DNA of 64,000 bases from Rhodospirillaceae bacterium UBA1479 (GCA_002325375.1 DCRZ01000001.1:124001-188000), one strand, 5' to 3'; positions 34,308 to 42,699 are shown, numbered from the stretch's first letter. Notes: generated from the sequence alone by a model not told the origin. Numbers and translations: made by a program.

Positions 34308-34985
34308 TCAGTCGATGAATTCGCAGCCTTTGTCGGTCAGGGCCTTGTCGACCCAGCTGCGGTCGATGGAACCGTCGGCGATGGCGGCCATCTGCTTGTC
34401 CTCGGCGGCCTTCTTCTGCCTTGATGCGGCAAGAACCGTCTCAGCTTCTTCCTTGGGCACGCAGAGCACGCCGTCGCAATCGCCCAGGATCAGATCGCCC
34501 GGGTTGATCCGCATGCCGTAGAGCGAGATGGGAAAGCCGATTTCGCCGGGGCCGTCCTTGTAGGGACCACGGTGGGACACGCCGGCCGCGAAGACCGGCA
34601 GGTTGTGGTCGAGGAAGGCATCGCGGTCGCGCACGGCGCCGTTGAGAACCAAGCCGGCGACGCCGCGCTTGATGGCCTGCATCAGCATCATTTCGCCAAA
34701 CAGGGAATTGGTCAGGTCGCCGCCGCCGTCGACCACGATGACGTCGCCGGGTTGGGCCGTGTCGATGGCCTTGTGCAGCATCAGGTTGTCGCCGGGCCGG
34801 GTCAGGACGGTGAAGGCGGGGCCGGCCAGCACGCCGTCCTTGTGCATGGGGCGCAACGCATTGCCGCCCGCGAACATGCGCGACATGCAGTCGCCGACAT
34901 TGGCGACGGGCAGGGGTTTGAACGCGTCGACCAAGTCGGGCGAAATGCGCTCCCAGGTCTTCTTGATGCGGAATCCGACGGTCAT
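34308..34985 (-). CDS. ligK: RraA-type 4-carboxy-4-hydroxy-2-oxoadipate aldolase-like protein (LigK/GalC)
   Basis: A 225-residue class II pyruvate aldolase of the RraA fold. GPAFTVLTRPGDNLMLHKAI, VIVVDGGGDLTNSLFG and LVLNGAVRDRDAF hold the Gly loop and the Arg-Asp pair that bind oxoacid and metal. Its length and its position next to a LigJ-like hydratase match the enzyme that splits 4-carboxy-4-hydroxy-2-oxoadipate into pyruvate and oxaloacetate in the protocatechuate 4,5-cleavage and gallate routes. A related 4-hydroxy-4-methyl-2-oxoglutarate activity is possible. ATG 34985 follows ACGGAGACATATCC. Confidence 0.78.
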   Translation of the reverse strand: MTVGFRIKKTWERISPDLVDAFKPLPVANVGDCMSRMFAGGNALRPMHKDGVLAGPAFTVLTRPGDNLMLHKAIDTAQPGDVIVVDGGGDLTNSLFGEMMLMQAIKRGVAGLVLNGAVRDRDAFLDHNLPVFAAGVSHRGPYKDGPGEIGFPISLYGMRINPGDLILGDCDGVLCVPKEEAETVLAASRQKKAAEDKQMAAIADGSIDRSWVDKALTDKGCEFID

Positions 34986-35023
34986 GGATATGTCTCCGTA
35001 TGGTTTTTTGTTCGGCAGGCGGG

Positions 35024-36037
35024 TCAGGCGGCGGGCAGCTTGAGCCGCGAGAACACCTTGAGTGCGTTCTTATAGAACACTTTTTCCTTTTCTTCCGCCG
35101 TCAGGTTGGCGGTCGCGTCAATGTAGCGGCGGGTGTCGTCGAACCATTCGCCCGTGTCCGGGTCCTTGCAGCGCACGGCGCCGTGCAGTTCGGAGGCGAA
35201 CAGGATGTTGTCCACGGGCACGACCTCGGCCATCAGGTTGATGCCCGGCTGATGGTAGACGCAGGTGTCGAAGTACAGGTTCTCGCCCATCATGTCCTTG
35301 GGCTCGGGCCGGTTCATGCCCATGGCGATGCCCCGGTAGCGGCCCCAGTGATAGGGCACGGCGCCGCCGCCGTGGGGGATGATCAGCTTGAGTTTCGGGA
35401 ACCGTTCGAACAGGTCCGATTGCAGCAACTGCATGAAGGCCGCCGTGTCGGCGTTGATGTAATGGGCGCCGGTGAAGTGGAAGTTCGGATTGCAGGACTG
35501 GCTGACGTGAATCATCGCCGGAACCTGAAGTTCCTCCAGCTTGGCGTAAAGCTCGAACCACCAGGGGTCGGTCAGGGGCGGGTCGGTCCAATGGCCGCCC
35601 GACGGGTCCGGGTTCAGGTTGACGCCGATGAAGCCCAGGTCGTTGACCAGGCGCTCCAGTTCCGGAATCGAATTGGACGGCGAACATCCCGGCGACTGCG
35701 GCAACTGGCCCACGGGGGCGAAGTTGTTGGGGAACATGTCGCAGATGCGCTTGATCTGGTCGTTGCAGATGCGCGACCACTGGATGCTCATCTTCTCGTC
35801 GCCGATATGGTGGCCCATGCCGCCGGCGCGGGGCGAAAAGATCGTCATGTCCGTGCCGCGTTCCTGTTGCAGGCGCAGCTGCGTGTTGGCGACGCTGTCG
35901 CGCAGTTCGTCGTCGGAAACGACCGGCTCCTTGGCGCTCATCTTGCTGAGGTCGCCCTTGGCGTCGATCTGTTCCTTGCGCCAGGCTTCGTGCTGGGCGG
36001 GGGCGGTGGTGTAATGGCCGTGGCAATCGATAATCAT
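35024..36037 (-). CDS. ligJ: amidohydrolase-family 4-oxalomesaconate hydratase-like protein (LigJ)
   Basis: A 337-residue metal-dependent amidohydrolase-superfamily protein. HGHY at the start (DCHGHYTT) is the HxH metal motif; further ligands are His in AMIHVSQS and PHGGGAVPYHWGRYRG. FSPRAGGMGHHIGDE and the overall length match 4-oxalomesaconate hydratase, which hydrates the tricarboxylate made from protocatechuate or gallate ring cleavage. It lies 38 bases upstream of ligK and 18 bases after tctA, in one operon. No ring-cleaving dioxygenase is in the window, so the substrate may be imported. Confidence 0.78.
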   Translation of the reverse strand: MIIDCHGHYTTAPAQHEAWRKEQIDAKGDLSKMSAKEPVVSDDELRDSVANTQLRLQQERGTDMTIFSPRAGGMGHHIGDEKMSIQWSRICNDQIKRICDMFPNNFAPVGQLPQSPGCSPSNSIPELERLVNDLGFIGVNLNPDPSGGHWTDPPLTDPWWFELYAKLEELQVPAMIHVSQSCNPNFHFTGAHYINADTAAFMQLLQSDLFERFPKLKLIIPHGGGAVPYHWGRYRGIAMGMNRPEPKDMMGENLYFDTCVYHQPGINLMAEVVPVDNILFASELHGAVRCKDPDTGEWFDDTRRYIDATANLTAEEKEKVFYKNALKVFSRLKLPAA

Positions 36038-36055
36038 TGAGACGTTCCCGTGGTT

Positions 36056-37573
36056 TTAGTGGTTTTCGGTTTTAGTCGTGTCGCCTAGGGACCGGGCGGC
36101 GAGTCGTTTCAGCTGATGACGATAGAGCACCGACAGCACCATGCCCAAAGTCAAAAGCCAGGTCACGATGCTGATGGGGCTGTCGAACAGATAGCTCACC
36201 TCGCCCCGACCCATGATCATGGCGCGGCGGAAATTTTCTTCCAGCATGGGGCTGAGGACGAATCCGATCAGCAGGGGGGCGGGCAGGAAGCCGTGGCGGC
36301 GCAGGCCGTAGGCGGCGACGCCGACGACCAGCATGACCAGTACGTCGAAGGTGCTGTTCTTCAGGCTGTAGGAGCCGACACAGATCAGGATGATGATGGC
36401 CGGATAGAGCAGCCGGTAGGGCACGTTGAGGAACGACACCCAAAGCCCGATCAGCGGGATGTTGATGACCAGCAACAGGACGTTGCCGATCCAGAAACTG
36501 GCGACCAGGCCCCAGAACAGCTGCGGTTCATTGCTCATCAACATGGGGCCCGGCACGATCCCGTGGATCATCAGGGCGCCGATCATGATGGCCATGGTCG
36601 GGGTGCCGGGAATGCCGAGCGACAGGGTCGGCACGAAAGCCGTCTGCACGGCCGCGTTGTTGGCGCTTTCCGGGGCGGCGACGCCCTCGATGGCGCCCTT
36701 CCCGAACTCCTCGGGCCGGCGAGACAGCTTCTTTTCGTTGGCGTAGGCCAGGATCGTCGCGACGGAGGGGCCTGTGCCGGGCAGGGGGCCGAAGAAACAT
36801 CCCGAAGCCGCGCCCCGCAGCATGGGCCAGAACGAGCGCTTCCACTGCTGGGCACTCGGCAGCATGGATTTAAAGCTGATCTTGTGGCGCATGTGGCGTT
36901 GTTCGCCATCCCGGATCGACATGATGATTTCCGACAGCCCGAACAGGCCCATGGCCACGGGTACCAGGCTCAACCCGTCGATCAGGTTGTGGGACCCGAA
37001 GCTGTAACGCTCCGCCCCGTCATAGATATCCAGCCCGACCGTGCCCAGCAGGGCGCCCAGGGCGACCATCACGAAGTTCTTCTTGGGATCGCTGCCGCCG
37101 ATGGTGGCGACGGCGACGAAACAGAATACGATGATCGCGAAATACTCGACCGCGCCGAACGCCATGCCGACCTTGACGATGGCCGGGGTCAGGGCACTCA
37201 ACACCAATATGCCGATGCTGCCGCCAACGAAGGACGCGATGGTCGTCATGAACAGGGCGACCCCGGCCTCACCCTTCTGGGCCATGGGATAGCCGTCCAG
37301 GCAGGTGATGGCGTTGGACGGCGTGCCGGGCAGGTTAAGCAGGATCGAGGCCGTGGAGCCGCCGTATTCGGCCCCGTAGTACACCCCGGCCAGCATGACG
37401 ATGCCCGTGGTCGGGTCCATGGCGAAGGTCACGGGCAGCAGCAGGGAAATGGCGGCCAGCGCGCCGATGCCGGGAATGACCCCGATGGCCGTGCCCAGGA
37501 ACACCCCGGCCAGACAGGCCAGCAGGTTCTGGGTCATCATGGCCGTCGACAGGCCGATCAGAAAATCTTCCAT
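36056..37573 (-). CDS. tctA: tripartite tricarboxylate transporter large membrane subunit (TctA)
   Basis: Inner-membrane subunit, 505 residues and about 12 helices. GVIPGIGALAAISLLLPVTF and FFGPLPGTGPSVATILAYANEK are the two inverted-repeat signature loops of TctA proteins. It uses a cation gradient to take up a carboxylate delivered by the TctC-type binding protein. It starts 3 bases after tctB. Substrate is probably a di- or tricarboxylate of aromatic-acid breakdown, judging from the linked ligJ/ligK genes (inference). Confidence 0.93.
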   Translation of the reverse strand: MEDFLIGLSTAMMTQNLLACLAGVFLGTAIGVIPGIGALAAISLLLPVTFAMDPTTGIVMLAGVYYGAEYGGSTASILLNLPGTPSNAITCLDGYPMAQKGEAGVALFMTTIASFVGGSIGILVLSALTPAIVKVGMAFGAVEYFAIIVFCFVAVATIGGSDPKKNFVMVALGALLGTVGLDIYDGAERYSFGSHNLIDGLSLVPVAMGLFGLSEIIMSIRDGEQRHMRHKISFKSMLPSAQQWKRSFWPMLRGAASGCFFGPLPGTGPSVATILAYANEKKLSRRPEEFGKGAIEGVAAPESANNAAVQTAFVPTLSLGIPGTPTMAIMIGALMIHGIVPGPMLMSNEPQLFWGLVASFWIGNVLLLVINIPLIGLWVSFLNVPYRLLYPAIIILICVGSYSLKNSTFDVLVMLVVGVAAYGLRRHGFLPAPLLIGFVLSPMLEENFRRAMIMGRGEVSYLFDSPISIVTWLLTLGMVLSVLYRHQLKRLAARSLGDTTKTENH

Positions 37574-37576
37574 GGG

Positions 37577-37999
37577 TCAGGGCAGCCTGAAGGGAGGAAT
37601 CGGCAGGTTGAGGGCGTAGGAAAAGATCAGCCACACGCCGACGGAGAACACGCAGGCATAGGCGATGAAGAAGGGATAGCGCCGCTCCGACTGCCCGCCG
37701 TAGGCGATAACCATGGACAGCACCACCGTGGGCAGCAGGCCGACGGCCTCGACCAGCAGGATGAACACGGCGACGGATGCGGCGACGCTGAGGAACGCGC
37801 GCCGGTTCGTCGGCATCGGTTCCTCGCGCGGCGAGAAGATAAAGGAATAGAGAGAAATCAAGACGATGGCCGCAGAGAGGATCAGCGGATAAACGGCGGA
37901 GCCGACATTGGCGAGGGTGCCGAACTTGAAATCAAGGGCGAAGTAGAAGGCCGCCGCCCCAAGGACGGCGATGAACAGCCAGGAAAAGTCTCGCGCCAT
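37577..37999 (-). CDS. tctB: tripartite tricarboxylate transporter small membrane subunit (TctB)
   Basis: A 140-residue, four-helix membrane protein at the expected place between tctC and tctA. The weakly conserved TctB pattern is seen in YPLILSAAIVLISLYSFIF followed by a hydrophilic loop and two helices. ATG 37999 is used; a frame extending to 38044 has no ribosome site. Separated from tctC by a 113-base gap that contains a GC-rich hairpin. Confidence 0.85.
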   Translation of the reverse strand: MARDFSWLFIAVLGAAAFYFALDFKFGTLANVGSAVYPLILSAAIVLISLYSFIFSPREEPMPTNRRAFLSVAASVAVFILLVEAVGLLPTVVLSMVIAYGGQSERRYPFFIAYACVFSVGVWLIFSYALNLPIPPFRLP

Positions 38000-38064
38000 G
38001 TTTATTGCTCCGACGGATGTCTCGATCCGGCGTGATTGCACCATATCCGGTGCCGCATCAACAA

Positions 38065-38095
38065 GGCGGCCGCGCCCAGGGAAAGCGCGGCCGCC
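38065..38095 (-). terminator. GC-rich hairpin between tctC and tctB
   Basis: Perfect 10-base arms GGCGGCCGCG (38065-38074) and CGCGGCCGCC (38086-38095). No T-run. Same position in the operon as the hairpin between the dipeptide-binding-protein and permease genes (28835-28879); probably stabilises the tctC message or partly stops transcription. Confidence 0.65.
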
Positions 38096-38112
38096 CTGCT
38101 GACGGGTTCAGA

Positions 38113-39099
38113 TTACTTTTTCTTCTTGAAGACCGGATTGTCGAGAACGCCGGCCCACCACTTCAGCTGGTCCTGCATGTAGGCGCCGAACTGTTCCGGG
38201 GAATCCGAAATCTCGATCTCGGAGCCGATGCCCTTGAGGCGCTCCAGCACCTTGGCCGATGTCTTGGCCGACTGCATGGCGGTGAACAGCTTGTCGACGG
38301 CGTCCTTCGGTGTGCCGGCGGGGGCCAGCAGGCCGAACCAGGACCCCATCTCCATGCCGGTCATGCCGGCTTCGGCCGTGGTCGGAACGTCCGGCAGCAG
38401 GGCCGAGCGCTTGGCCGCGCCCAGGGCCAAGGGGCGCAGGGCGCCCGACTGCACGTGCGGCAGAATCTTCGGGATGTTGTTCATGTAGACCTGGATGCGG
38501 CCCGCGACGGCGTCGTTGAGGGCCGGCCCGGCGCCCTTGTAGGGCACATGGGTCAGCTTCGATCCGGTCTTCTGGTTGTACAGTTCGCCCGCGACATGGG
38601 CCAGGGTGCCGATCCCGCCCGAGGCGAAATTGTACTGCTCCTTGCCCGAAGAGGTCAGGGCGATTAGTTCTTTCAGGGTTTTGGCCGGGACCGAGGGATG
38701 CACGACCATCAGAAGCGACGATACGACGCCGACGCTGATCGGCTGGAAGTCCTTGATCGGGTCGTACTTGATCTTGCGCAGGTTGGGGTTGATGGAGTGG
38801 GATCCGGCCGTGGCGAACAGCAGGGTATAGCCGTCCGGCTTGGCGCCCGCGACCAGGGCGGCGCCGATGGTCCCACCGCCGCCGCCACGGTTTTCGACGA
38901 CGACCGCACCCCCCAGGGCTTCCTGCAGGTGGTCCGCGAAGATGCGGGCGATGACGTCCGTGTTGCCGCCGGCCTTGTAGGGGACGACGATTTTCACGGC
39001 CTGTTCGGGGAATTCGGCCTGGGCCGCCGGGATGGCGGCAACGGCGAAGGCCGCCGCGACGAATGTGGTTTTGGCGAGTGTCAGGAATCTTGTCAGCAT
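38113..39099 (-). CDS. tctC: tripartite tricarboxylate transporter substrate-binding protein (TctC, Bug family)
   Basis: Periplasmic binding protein, 328 residues with a Sec signal peptide (1-28, cleavage after PAAQA). VKIVVPYKAGGNTDVIARI (about 36-54) is the Bug-family ligand loop and VPYKGAGPALNDAVAGRIQ the second carboxylate loop. ATG 39099 has GGGAGGATAACA upstream; a longer frame to 39480 is open but places the signal peptide internally. First gene of a six-gene minus-strand operon (tctCBA, ligJ, ligK, SDR) and divergent from a LysR regulator. Confidence 0.92.
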   Translation of the reverse strand: MLTRFLTLAKTTFVAAAFAVAAIPAAQAEFPEQAVKIVVPYKAGGNTDVIARIFADHLQEALGGAVVVENRGGGGGTIGAALVAGAKPDGYTLLFATAGSHSINPNLRKIKYDPIKDFQPISVGVVSSLLMVVHPSVPAKTLKELIALTSSGKEQYNFASGGIGTLAHVAGELYNQKTGSKLTHVPYKGAGPALNDAVAGRIQVYMNNIPKILPHVQSGALRPLALGAAKRSALLPDVPTTAEAGMTGMEMGSWFGLLAPAGTPKDAVDKLFTAMQSAKTSAKVLERLKGIGSEIEISDSPEQFGAYMQDQLKWWAGVLDNPVFKKKK

Positions 39100-39156
39100 T
39101 GTTATCCTCCCATTTTGACCAAGAAGGAAACACAGCGGGTGGCCGTTCCCCAATTT

Positions 39157-39184
39157 CAAATTCGCTATATGCCAGTCGAATTTG
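39157..39184. promoter_or_regulatory. dyad operator in the tctC / lysR divergent promoter
   Basis: Perfect 8-base arms CAAATTCG (39157-39164) and CGAATTTG (39177-39184) around a 12-base centre. It lies 58 bases from the tctC start and 61 from the lysR start, the usual place for a LysR-type binding site that serves both directions. Confidence 0.65.
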
Positions 39185-39244
39185 TTTATATTGGGCGACT
39201 TCCCGGGCGTTAAGGCAGGCGCGGCGGGTTTGAAGGATGAATGC

Positions 39245-40477
39245 GTGCAGAATCGGTTCGACAAGAATTTTTCCCTCAGCCATCTGGCCACGTTCGCATC
39301 CGTGCTGGCCCACGGCCGTATCGCGGCGGCGGGCGAACATCTGCGCCGCAGCCCGTCCGCCGTGTCCCGGTCCTTGGGCATTCTGGAGGAAAAATTCGGC
39401 CGGCCGCTGCTGACCCGGGCCCAGGACGGCATGTCACCGACGCCCGTGGGCGGCCTGGTCGCCGAACGCTGCGGGATCATTCAGGCGGAATTTAACGACC
39501 TTCGCGGCATGCTGGTTTCGGGCCATGACGTCGGCGTGCATGATAACGCGTCCCTGTTCCACATGCATGTCGACATGTCGCGCCTTCGTGCCCTGGTCGC
39601 CGTGCATGATTTCGGTTCCGTCAAACGGGCCTGCCAGGTCCTTGGCGTGTCGCAGCCGGCGATTTCGACCTCCATCCGCCATCTCGAGGACGACCTGGGC
39701 GTGGCCCTGTTCTCGCGTACGTCCACGGGCATGATCGCGACCCCGGCGGGGGTGTCCAGCGCCCTGTGTTTCAAGCGCGTGCTGTCGGAATTGCGCAAGA
39801 TGGAAGACGACGTCGAATCCTTCGAAGGCGAATCCTCGGGCCTGGTTTGCGTTGGCGGGCTGGCCTATTCGCGGAACGCGCTGCTGCCCGAAGCCATCAC
39901 GCGGGTGCGGGCACAGCATCCGCAGATTCTGGTACGCACGGTGGAGGGGCCAATCGACTCGCTGATTACCGGGATGCACGCAGGCGAAATCGACGTACTG
40001 ATCTGCGCCGAACCGAATAAGGAATTGCTGCAAAGCGTTGCGGTCGAGCCCATCGTGCGCGACCCCATGGGTCTGTTCGTATCGGCGGATCACCCCCTGG
40101 CCCGCCGCAAGGCGGTGTCGGCGGAAGACCTGCGGCGCTATCCGTTCATCTTGCCGCCCCTGGGCAGCATCACCCGGGCCTTGCTGGATCAGGTCTTCGT
40201 CGCGACCACGGGGCGCCCGCCCGAAGGAGCGGTGGAGACCAGCTCCAACGCCGTGATCCGCTATCTGTTGCTGAATTCCGAGCAGATTTCCTTTCGCTCC
40301 AGGATCGAGTTCAACGCGGAGGAACTGGCGGGGCGGATCGTGCCGCTTGATCTTGGGTTCCCGTTGCCGGAGCGCACGATCTGCCTGCTGCAACGCTGCG
40401 GCGTGCGGCAAACCGCCGCCACAAATGATTTCATGGCGATCGTCCGTGAGGTTGCCGCCGCCGGCCGGGAGCGGTGA
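39245..40477 (+). CDS. LysR-type regulator with two tandem HTH domains
   Basis: Transcription factor of 410 residues, about 110 longer than ordinary LysR proteins. Two LysR-type winged-HTH domains are present: about 9-58 (LSHLATFASVLAHGRIAAAG, SPSAVSRSLGILEEKFG) and about 111-160 (MSRLRALVAVHDFGSVKRAC, SQPAISTSIRHLEDDLG). The effector domain follows (about 185-400). GTG 39245 is preceded by AAGGA at seven bases; a TTG at 39182 lacks this and overlaps the dyad. It probably controls the divergent tctCBA-ligJ-ligK operon in response to its substrate. Confidence 0.88.
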   Translation: MQNRFDKNFSLSHLATFASVLAHGRIAAAGEHLRRSPSAVSRSLGILEEKFGRPLLTRAQDGMSPTPVGGLVAERCGIIQAEFNDLRGMLVSGHDVGVHDNASLFHMHVDMSRLRALVAVHDFGSVKRACQVLGVSQPAISTSIRHLEDDLGVALFSRTSTGMIATPAGVSSALCFKRVLSELRKMEDDVESFEGESSGLVCVGGLAYSRNALLPEAITRVRAQHPQILVRTVEGPIDSLITGMHAGEIDVLICAEPNKELLQSVAVEPIVRDPMGLFVSADHPLARRKAVSAEDLRRYPFILPPLGSITRALLDQVFVATTGRPPEGAVETSSNAVIRYLLLNSEQISFRSRIEFNAEELAGRIVPLDLGFPLPERTICLLQRCGVRQTAATNDFMAIVREVAAAGRER

Positions 40478-40480
40478 ACC

Positions 40481-41296
40481 TTATTCCCCGGTAAAGCTCG
40501 GTTTGCGCTTTTCTACGAAGGCGGTGACGCCTTCGTAGAAGTCGCCGGTCCGCGTATTGCGGATGAAGGCGGCTTTTTCCGCGTCCAGTTGGTCGGCGAG
40601 GCCGTTATGGAACGAGGCATTCAGCAGCGCCTTGGCCTCGGCGTTGGCGTGACCGGCGGCTTTGGCCAGGCGGGCGGCGAGCTTGTTCGTCTCGGCTTCC
40701 AGGTCGGCCGCCGGAACGATCCGGTTGACCATGCCCCAGTCGAGCGCGTCCTGGGCCGTGAAACGGTCGCCCAGCAGCGCGATCTCCATGGCCTTCTTCA
40801 GGCCCACGGTGCGCGGCAGGGCATAGGTCGACCCACCGTCCGGGCTGGTCCCGATGTGGCAGTAGGCCAGGGTGAAGAATGCGTCGTCCGATACCAGGGC
40901 GAGGTCGCAGGCCAGCATCAGGCTGACCCCCGCACCGGCGGCGGCCCCCCGCACCGAGGCGATGATCGGTTGCGGCATGGCGCGCATGTTTTCGATGGTC
41001 GCATGGACCCGCGACAGGCGGGCGTCGAACTGTTCGGCCGTCTTGTCGCGGTCCGGCTCCTCATCCAGCATGGTCTTGAAGGCCTTTACGTCACCCCCGG
41101 CCATGAAGTGGTCGCCCTGGCCCTGCATGATCACGACACGCACGTCCTTGCTCGTGCGCAGTTGGCCGGTGATCTCCTTTAGGGCCGTCATCACGTCGAT
41201 GGTGATGGCGTTCAGGGCCTGGGGCCGGTTGAAGGTGATGCGGCAGACGCCGTCCCGGACGTCGGTCAGGACCGTTTCATTGGGCGAGGTGATCAT
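40481..41296 (-). CDS. enoyl-CoA hydratase/isomerase family protein
   Basis: A 271-residue crotonase-fold protein. Oxyanion-hole segments GDHFMAGGDVKAF and VRGAAAGAGVSLMLACDLAL are intact; of the two hydratase glutamates, the first is replaced (SLMLACD) and the second region reads HIGTSPDGGST with Asp, so isomerase or other crotonase chemistry is possible. ATG 41296 with GGGAGAATCCCCCC upstream; the frame is open to 41377 without support. Monocistronic or paired with the GNAT gene 28 bases upstream. Confidence 0.83.
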   Translation of the reverse strand: MITSPNETVLTDVRDGVCRITFNRPQALNAITIDVMTALKEITGQLRTSKDVRVVIMQGQGDHFMAGGDVKAFKTMLDEEPDRDKTAEQFDARLSRVHATIENMRAMPQPIIASVRGAAAGAGVSLMLACDLALVSDDAFFTLAYCHIGTSPDGGSTYALPRTVGLKKAMEIALLGDRFTAQDALDWGMVNRIVPAADLEAETNKLAARLAKAAGHANAEAKALLNASFHNGLADQLDAEKAAFIRNTRTGDFYEGVTAFVEKRKPSFTGE

Positions 41297-41324
41297 GGGG
41301 GGATTCTCCCTGGTTTTTCGTTGT

Positions 41325-41786
41325 TTAAAGGTCGTGCCGGTATACGACAAATCCGGACTTGCTGGCGACCTTGTCATACAGCGTCATGGCCGTGGTGTTG
41401 GTTTCGTGGGTCTGCCAGTAGACGCGGGGCGACCCGGCAGTCCGGGCGCGGTCGTAAACAGCTTCGATCAAGGCCCGCCCGACGCCCTTGCCGCGCAGGT
41501 CCGCGTCCGTGAACAGGTCCTGCAGATAGCAGGTTGGTCCCTGCATCACCGTGTTGCGGTGATAGATGTAATGGACCAGGCCAACCAGCCGGCCGCCCTG
41601 TTCGGCGACCAGGCAATGCATGGGCTCGTAGACGTCGAAGAAGCGGTCCCAAGTCAGGCGCGAGATCTCCGGCGGCACGGCGGTCGGGCCCTTGCGTTCA
41701 TAGAACGCGTTGTAGCCGGCCCACAGGCGGGACCAGGCATCGAAATCTTCGCGCGTCGGTGCACGGACGATGACGTCTTGGGTCAT
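41325..41786 (-). CDS. GNAT family N-acetyltransferase
   Basis: A 153-residue single GNAT domain. The acetyl-CoA loop is DADLRGKGVGRALIEAVYDRA near 90-110 and the fold ends with TTAMTLYDKVASKSGFVVYRHDL, close to spermidine/diamine or small-amine acetyltransferases. ATG 41786 is used; the same frame is open far upstream but that part is antisense to the dehalogenase gene. Substrate unknown. Divergent from the HAD gene. Confidence 0.82.
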   Translation of the reverse strand: MTQDVIVRAPTREDFDAWSRLWAGYNAFYERKGPTAVPPEISRLTWDRFFDVYEPMHCLVAEQGGRLVGLVHYIYHRNTVMQGPTCYLQDLFTDADLRGKGVGRALIEAVYDRARTAGSPRVYWQTHETNTTAMTLYDKVASKSGFVVYRHDL

Positions 41787-41882
41787 GGGCGGAAATCCAA
41801 ACGGCTTGCGGTTGCGGGGCGTCTGTGGCGAGATTAGCCCAGGCACCGTCGCCCGACAAATCCATGAAACGAGGAAACCGCC

Positions 41883-42599
41883 ATGGCCGCTCCCGATGTG
41901 AAGGTGATCTTTTTCGACGTGTTCGGCACGGTCGTCGATTGGCGGTCCAGCCTGCTGCGCCTGTTGGCGGACTATGGCAAGCGGGAAGGGATCGACGCCG
42001 ACTGGCCCGGCTTCCTCGCCGCCTGGAAGGCCGGATACCGCCCGGCCATGGATGCGGTGATCTCGGGGGAACGGCCCTATTTCAACTTGGATGAAATGTA
42101 TCTGGAACGCATGAACCAGGTGATCGGAGAGTTCGGGTTGGACGGGCTTTCGGAGGCGCAGAAGCAGGATATCCTGCATTTGTGGCTGAAGATCGACCCC
42201 TGGCCCGACGCGGTCGAGGGGCTGACCCGGCTGGCCAAGAAATACACCCTGGTGACCTTGTCCAACGGGTCCTTCGCCTGGCTGACGGCCATTGCGAAGC
42301 ACGGCGGCCTGCCGTTCGACGCGATCCTGACGGCGGAAAACGCCCAGGTCTACAAGCCGCACCCGCGCGCCTACCTGACGGCCATCGACCTGATGGGCAT
42401 GAAGGCGACGCCGGAGCAGTGCATGCTGACGGCCTGCCACAACTATGACCTGGCGGCCGCGCGCAGCCACGGCATGAAGACGGCCTTCCTGCCCAGAAAG
42501 GAATACGGCCCGGACCAGGAAGCCGATCAGGCGGCGGAAAGCGATTGGGAGGTCGTGGCCCGTGACCTGATCGGCGTCGCCGAGGCGATGGGAGGCTAG
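41883..42599 (+). CDS. haloacid-dehalogenase type II (L-2-haloacid dehalogenase-like)
   Basis: A 238-residue HAD hydrolase. Nucleophile Asp in FFDVFGTVVDWRSS, motif II Ser/Asn in LSNGSF, Lys in AQVYKPHPRAY and the C-terminal acidic motif near HNYDLAAARSHG. The N-terminal VFGTVVDW and the cap sequence resemble type II 2-haloacid dehalogenases that turn L-2-haloacids into D-2-hydroxyacids. The motif near the end is HNYD where dehalogenases have SSNAWD-like residues, so a general phosphatase role is not excluded. Confidence 0.8.
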   Translation: MAAPDVKVIFFDVFGTVVDWRSSLLRLLADYGKREGIDADWPGFLAAWKAGYRPAMDAVISGERPYFNLDEMYLERMNQVIGEFGLDGLSEAQKQDILHLWLKIDPWPDAVEGLTRLAKKYTLVTLSNGSFAWLTAIAKHGGLPFDAILTAENAQVYKPHPRAYLTAIDLMGMKATPEQCMLTACHNYDLAAARSHGMKTAFLPRKEYGPDQEADQAAESDWEVVARDLIGVAEAMGG

Positions 42600-42622
42600 G
42601 CGCTGTTGGTGGGGACAGGCGA

Positions 42623-42664
42623 TTGACGGAGGTCAAGGCCGATGGGCGGTAAATCGCGATACTA
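42623..42664 (+). promoter_or_regulatory. FNR/FixK-type box and -10 element upstream of the stress-type membrane protein
   Basis: TTGAC-GGAG-GTCAA at 42623-42636 is a perfect inverted repeat. GATACT at 42659-42664 lies 29.5 bases from the box centre, exactly the spacing seen at hemA. This predicts an FNR-class II promoter with a start near 42671, 29 bases before the ATG at 42700. Confidence 0.68.
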
Positions 42665-42699
42665 GGGCTTGTCTCGTCATGCCCTAAGGAGTCCATCCC

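Noticed and set aside
36116..38035. Open frame of 639 codons on the plus strand
   Set aside because: Antisense to tctA/tctB, which have clear family signatures; the product is low-complexity Gln/His/Asp/Gly sequence.
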